From NCBI GenBank assembly GCA_949127645.1, contig CASBQM010000331.1, positions 1-9,417 of the forward strand: a DNA stretch of 9,417 bases, in the 5' to 3' direction. Source of the stretch: Synechococcales cyanobacterium PMM_0036 (lineage in GTDB: Bacteria; Cyanobacteriota; Cyanobacteriia; Elainellales; Elainellaceae). Below, piece after piece: positions 6,483 to 9,417 of this stretch (the stretch's first letter is position 1; the number at the start of each line of letters is the position of its first letter). The notes below the pieces were generated by a model. It saw nothing but the letters and a program-made list of their open reading frames with translations. It was not told where the DNA came from and did no database searches. The position numbers and the translations under genes are program-made.

Positions 6483-7427
6483 CAAGTAGCAGACTGGTGG
6501 CAAGCGACTTTTCCTAAAGGTCGGCAAACTCTTAGCATTCTGGATGCTGGCAACCGCGAGGTGGCGATCGCCTATGGAGAGATTGGCTTAGGCCAGACGC
6601 TCTTCCTGCTGCACGGCATCGGAAGCTGGAGCTATAACTGGCGATCGTGTATTGGGCTATTGGCGCGATCGTTTCGGGTGATTTGTGTGGATGCGAAGGG
6701 CTACGGCTTTTCTGAAACGCCACCACCGCCCGAGACCGTGGGGCATCAGCAAGTCGAGTTAGCGCGAATCATTCAGGCTTTGAGCAAACAACCCGCGATC
6801 GTGGCTGCCGAGTCTTTGGGAGCGCTGACTGCTTTAGCCGTTGCCCAAGCTAATCCCGAGTTAATCGATCGCCTGATTGTGATCAATGTGCCGATTTTTC
6901 CGAAAAAGCTGCCCAGTAAGGGGATGAGAGCGATTGTCCGTTTGCCCTTACCGCTGATCCGGTGGGTTGATTACAGTCAGTTGATTAATCTATTTGCGCC
7001 ATTAGTTCGGTATGGGGCACGTCTAGTCCGACAAGAAGTTGTCTCCGACCCAGCGGCAATTACCTCAGAAGAAATCTACTGGCTGACCTATCCCTATCTG
7101 AATATGCCAGGGACATTGACACAATTTGCGACCGACCTGCATTTAGCAGCAGGGGAAATTGATCGCCTTCAGGTTCCGCCCTCCTCTCATGTGCTAAAGC
7201 CCAACCTGATTGCCGAGATTCAGCAGAACCTCGATCGCATCACCTGTCCGACTCTGGTTTTGTGGTCAGAATGCGATCGCTGGTTTCCGGTAGAGGATGG
7301 TGTGACGCTGCAAGCCAGACTGCCCAATGCACGGCTTCAGGTGATTCCTGGATGTGGTCATGTGGCTTCTAGCGGCGATCCTGAAGCGGTGAGTAGCGCC
7401 ATCCTGAAGTTTTGTGGCTTTGTCTAG
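6477..7427 (+). CDS. Alpha/beta-fold hydrolase
   Basis: The 316-residue protein has the alpha/beta-hydrolase order: the oxyanion-hole HG motif (LLHGIGSW, 44-51), the VDAKGYGFS strand-turn (71-79), the nucleophile elbow around Ser113 (AESLG, with Ala in place of the first Gly of G-x-S-x-G), a cap region (about 140-240), the acid Asp267 (SECDRWFP) and His295 (GCGHVAS). A full Ser-Asp-His triad is therefore present. Family members are esterases, lipases, epoxide hydrolases and C-C hydrolases; the substrate is not identifiable. No signal peptide is seen, so it is probably cytoplasmic. The ATG lies in the third copy of a 16-base repeat and lacks a clear ribosome binding site, so weak or leaderless initiation is possible. 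It is divergent from crtW; a role with carotenoid or lipid esters would be guesswork. Confidence 0.9.
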   Translation: MTQVADWWQATFPKGRQTLSILDAGNREVAIAYGEIGLGQTLFLLHGIGSWSYNWRSCIGLLARSFRVICVDAKGYGFSETPPPPETVGHQQVELARIIQALSKQPAIVAAESLGALTALAVAQANPELIDRLIVINVPIFPKKLPSKGMRAIVRLPLPLIRWVDYSQLINLFAPLVRYGARLVRQEVVSDPAAITSEEIYWLTYPYLNMPGTLTQFATDLHLAAGEIDRLQVPPSSHVLKPNLIAEIQQNLDRITCPTLVLWSECDRWFPVEDGVTLQARLPNARLQVIPGCGHVASSGDPEAVSSAILKFCGFV

Positions 7428-7696
7428 AAGGCGGGCTTAGGAGTAAGTCATTGCGATCGCCCTTGACCCACCCGTAAAGTTAACCCTTACTCCAACTTCC
7501 AAGCTTTGAGGTCAAAATTCCGAGTTCTGAGAGCGATCGATCGCCCTTGAAACAAGACCATCCCCGTTCTGGGCATGACAATTCCTGTTTCTTAGTGGTG
7601 CAGAAAACTTTTTGGAGTCTCAAGTTGAGAAAACAGTGACCCGCGAGAACTCAATTCTGGTCTCTAACTGCGCTCGTTTTTTAAGGAAAGCCGCAG

Positions 7697-7801
7697 ATGG
7701 CTGGCTGTTGCGAGGTAACGTGGCTAACCGGGGAATGGGAAGATGTTGTTGACACTCCCTCTTTTCTGGCACGCTTACTAAAATCGGCGTTGCTGAATTG
7801 A
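7697..7801 (+). CDS. Doubtful 34-residue ORF ending inside the MITE
   Basis: An ATG preceded at nine bases by AAGGA opens a frame of 34 codons starting MAGCCEVTWL. Its last five codons and TGA come from the left terminal repeat of the MITE. Removing the MITE and one target copy would instead give an ending of LLKSII and a stop, about 32 residues. I do not recognise it. It could be a small protein, the remnant of a decayed gene, or chance. Confidence 0.2.
   Translation: MAGCCEVTWLTGEWEDVVDTPSFLARLLKSALLN
7778..7785 (+). repeat. Left target-site duplication of the MITE
   Basis: CTAAAATC abuts the left terminal inverted repeat exactly and recurs at the right end. Confidence 0.75.
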
Positions 7802-7931
7802 GGTATGAATTCTCAGACTGCCCCTCACCCTAGCCCTCTCCCAAAAGGAGAGGGGACAAGAGTTCTAGCTCCCTTCTCCCTAGGGAGAAGGGTTGGGATG
7901 AGGGCAATTCATACTTGTATTCAGCAACGTC
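7786..7931. mobile_element. Miniature inverted-repeat transposable element (MITE), 146 bases, non-coding
   Basis: The ends form 26-base terminal inverted repeats matching at 22 of 26 positions (7786-7811 and 7906-7931), beginning GGCGTTGCTGAAT and GACGTTGCTGAAT, with an inner GTATGAATT on both sides. The element is flanked flush by identical 8-base duplications CTAAAATC. Inside are nested foldbacks: TGCCC(C)TCACCC near 7819 pairs with GGGATGAGGGCA near 7895, with two hairpins between, CCCTCTCC/GGAGAGGG (7834-7854) and a perfect 22-base palindrome at 7871-7892. No transposase is encoded, so it would need a helper IS elsewhere. The GGC-TTG-TGAAT-type end recalls the IS903 group of the IS5 family from memory, but that group usually makes 9-base duplications, so the parent family is open. 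Confidence 0.8.
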
Positions 7932-7939
7932 CTAAAATC
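7932..7939 (+). repeat. Right target-site duplication of the MITE
   Basis: CTAAAATC directly follows the right terminal repeat and is identical to the left copy. The perfect match suggests an insertion not long diverged. Confidence 0.75.
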
Positions 7940-8108
7940 TATCATCTGACTCAAGATGATATTTAAGCAACCTGGCAAACCTTTCGGCAGTTTGCAGATA
8001 AACAATGGAGTTTCACAGATTGCTCCAGCAAAACCATACTTGAAAAATTCAACCGTCAAAAAGCCTGACCTTTGACACAAACTACTTTGCCTACCCTGTA
8101 AGCAAGCT

Positions 8109-9416
8109 CTACCGCTCCTCGATCGCCTCAATTCTGCCCGACTTCACTGCATCCACTAACGCCTGATGATCGCACTCAGTTTGGTCAGCATAGTCAAGGG
8201 CAAACTCTGCGATCGCCTGGTCAAACTCGTCACTTTTGCCTAGGTAGCCGCTAATCATTGCCGGATCACCCGATCGCGCATGGGCACGCGCCAACGCCCA
8301 GCCACAGAGCGCCCCATAGCCAATCAGTTCCGAGGTTGAGAGTTTTTCAATGTCCACTGAGGTCTTCATGTCGCGCAACTGCCGCACATAAAAATCATGA
8401 CCGCGATCGCTCCTTGTCCAGCCCAAAAACATATCGCTAGCCGCCTGCATCAGCCGTTGCCCAGCAACAATCCGCTGTCCCTGATTTTGATAGGCGCTAC
8501 TGCCCATATGCGGCTCCAAAACCGAAGTCTGTGCCTCTTTCATCTGCAAAAACAGCGGATCGTTATCATCTGTCATCAGCAGTGCCACCACGCAACGTGT
8601 GCCCACGCTACCCACACCCACAACCTTGATGGCAATATCTACCAGGCGATAGCGATCGAGCAGCACGTTTAGGTCATCTCGCAACGTCTGGCGATACTGC
8701 TGATAGACCGACTCCATCTCGTCTTCCAGCAAATCATCTGGCGGCAGGTGATACATCAACGGCGGACTGTCCATGATCCGCCACTGTCCATGCACGACTT
8801 CCGAGAGCTTGGGTAACGCCTGTGCCGAGGTGCGGGTGAGGGCTTTCGCCACCTGCTGTTCTACTCGCGTCAAATGTCCTGCGCCCTCTGCAAACTCGCG
8901 CACCACCTGGGCATCAATCCGCGAATACCAGACCTCTAGCGGACTCATCCGCGCATACTTGCCCATATGCTCTCGATAGGATTGCACCGCCGATCGCGCC
9001 GCATTCTGACCGATTTTGTCCGGCATTTTTACCGAGCGACCCGCCACTACAAAGCTTGCCGCCAGCCGTTTCACATCCCACTCCCAAGGAGCCGGGAGCG
9101 TTTCATCAAAATCATTGACATCAAACGCCAGGTTGCGTTCGGGCGTGGCAAAGCCACCAAAGTTCAGCAAATGACAATCGCCACAAGCCTGTACGCGCAG
9201 CCCGGTTGTCGGAGTCTTCGCTAAATCTGCCGCCATGACCACTGCCGATCCCCGCAGAAACGTGAAGGGAGATTTAACCATGCGACCGTAGCGAATCGGC
9301 ACCAGATTAGGCAGCCTTCCCTGACTCGACTCCTCCAGCAGGGCGATCGGATCGGCGCGCTCGCTTCCGGCCTGCCATCCCGCATGAGCCGATCGGGGCA
9401 CAGCGTTCCGCAGGGC
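8109..9416 (-). CDS. DUF2252 family protein (5' end outside window)
   Basis: The frame is open to the right edge. The GTG at 9399-9401 is preceded in frame by ALRNA, which continues the family's PRS-H-W start, so the true start is beyond the window; probably only tens of residues are missing. Numbering from that GTG (430 residues), family hallmarks are LVPIRYGRM (33-41), CGDCHLLNFG (73-82), FDVNDFDETL (93-102), WEWDVKRL (106-113), IAIKVVGVGSVGTR (256-269), FLQMKEA (284-290), the ALARAHARSGD segment (369-379) and the YLGKSDEFD tail (386-394). No biochemical role is established that I can name. GDxHxxN plus DFD resembles the catalytic loop and metal-binding Asp of APH/choline-kinase-type enzymes, and GVGSVGTR plus MKEA resembles a glycine loop and lysine, but in the reverse of the usual order. 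It has no signal peptide in view. It converges on the hydrolase across the MITE-bearing gap. Confidence 0.9.
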   Translation of the reverse strand, partial: ALRNAVPRSAHAGWQAGSERADPIALLEESSQGRLPNLVPIRYGRMVKSPFTFLRGSAVVMAADLAKTPTTGLRVQACGDCHLLNFGGFATPERNLAFDVNDFDETLPAPWEWDVKRLAASFVVAGRSVKMPDKIGQNAARSAVQSYREHMGKYARMSPLEVWYSRIDAQVVREFAEGAGHLTRVEQQVAKALTRTSAQALPKLSEVVHGQWRIMDSPPLMYHLPPDDLLEDEMESVYQQYRQTLRDDLNVLLDRYRLVDIAIKVVGVGSVGTRCVVALLMTDDNDPLFLQMKEAQTSVLEPHMGSSAYQNQGQRIVAGQRLMQAASDMFLGWTRSDRGHDFYVRQLRDMKTSVDIEKLSTSELIGYGALCGWALARAHARSGDPAMISGYLGKSDEFDQAIAEFALDYADQTECDHQALVDAVKSGRIEAIEER

Positions 9417-9417
9417 T

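Larger units (their letters stand above)
7428..8108. other. 681-base convergent intergenic region
   Basis: This stretch lies between the 3' ends of the hydrolase and the DUF2252 gene. It holds an 8-base inverted repeat (GGAGTAAG at 7440-7447, CTTACTCC at 7486-7493), two HIP1-type sites sharing CGATCGCCCTTGA (7454 and 7538), a 13-base palindrome at 7618-7630, a weak 34-codon ORF at 7697, the MITE at 7786-7931, and small hairpins at 7940-7961 and 7975-7995. Outside the MITE I see no recognisable gene and no strong terminator. The length and absence of coding signal suggest decayed or inserted DNA. Confidence 0.7.

Noticed and set aside
7643..7682. T6 run at 7677-7682 as an intrinsic terminator for the hydrolase
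   Set aside because: No stable stem sits directly before the T-run, and it is about 250 bases past the stop codon.
7821..7904. Hairpin pair within the MITE as a CRISPR array or structured non-coding RNA
   Set aside because: There are no regularly spaced repeats with unique spacers, and the foldbacks are fully accounted for by the transposon's nested inverted repeats.
7940..7961. Hairpin TATCATC/GATGATA, followed on the minus strand by GATTTT, as a terminator for DUF2252
   Set aside because: The stem is only seven mostly A-T pairs with an eight-base loop, the T-run is short, and it lies about 150 bases past the stop codon.
7975..7995. Hairpin GCAAAC/GTTTGC between the MITE and DUF2252
   Set aside because: The stem is six base pairs with a nine-base loop and no T-run on either strand; this is likely chance.
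7880..8131. Minus-strand ORF of 83 codons running into the MITE
   Set aside because: It overlaps the DUF2252 3' end and the MITE, and its PHPNPSP tail is simply translation of the C-rich transposon hairpin.

Overview
The window looks cyanobacterial. The palindromic octamer GCGATCGC (HIP1) occurs at least twelve times in 9.4 kb (for example at 98, 2545, 3123, 3993, 4101, 5176, 5487, 6564, 7273, 7453, 8209 and 8403). The gene content agrees: a CrtW-type beta-carotene ketolase, and a hybrid histidine kinase with an ethylene-receptor-type membrane domain. Moderate GC, HIP1 density and dispersed palindromes suggest a filamentous or Leptolyngbya-like lineage, but that last step is inference.

Layout. 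On the + strand, a short-chain dehydrogenase (SDR) cut by the left edge overlaps by 4 bases a two-domain VOC/glyoxalase-fold protein. A 140-base gap with a 37-base palindrome follows, then a 41-codon ORF and, 24 bases later, a 704-residue sensor kinase (ethylene-binding-type domain, PAS, HisKA, HATPase, receiver). Only 31 bases further, two minus-strand genes converge on it: crtW and, downstream of it, a Gfo/Idh/MocA oxidoreductase. The 197-base gap between those two holds three 11-base direct repeats. A divergent 210-base intergenic region, containing a 14-base minisatellite and a 16-base triplicate, separates crtW from a + strand alpha/beta hydrolase. After the hydrolase comes 681 bases with no convincing gene, holding a 146-base miniature inverted-repeat element with an exact 8-base target duplication. 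The window ends in a minus-strand DUF2252 protein cut by the right edge.

How the genes may work together. SDR and VOC are almost certainly one translationally coupled unit, perhaps redox or detoxification enzymes. CrtW makes ketocarotenoids (echinenone or canthaxanthin) from beta-carotene; the neighbouring oxidoreductase and hydrolase have no demonstrable link to carotenoids beyond position. The kinase is self-contained (input, kinase and receiver in one chain), and no separate DNA-binding response regulator lies in the window. Nothing here is a phage, a CRISPR array or a known defence system. The most interesting items are the kinase and its small upstream ORF, the MITE, the phased repeats in control regions, and the permuted kinase-like motif order in DUF2252.
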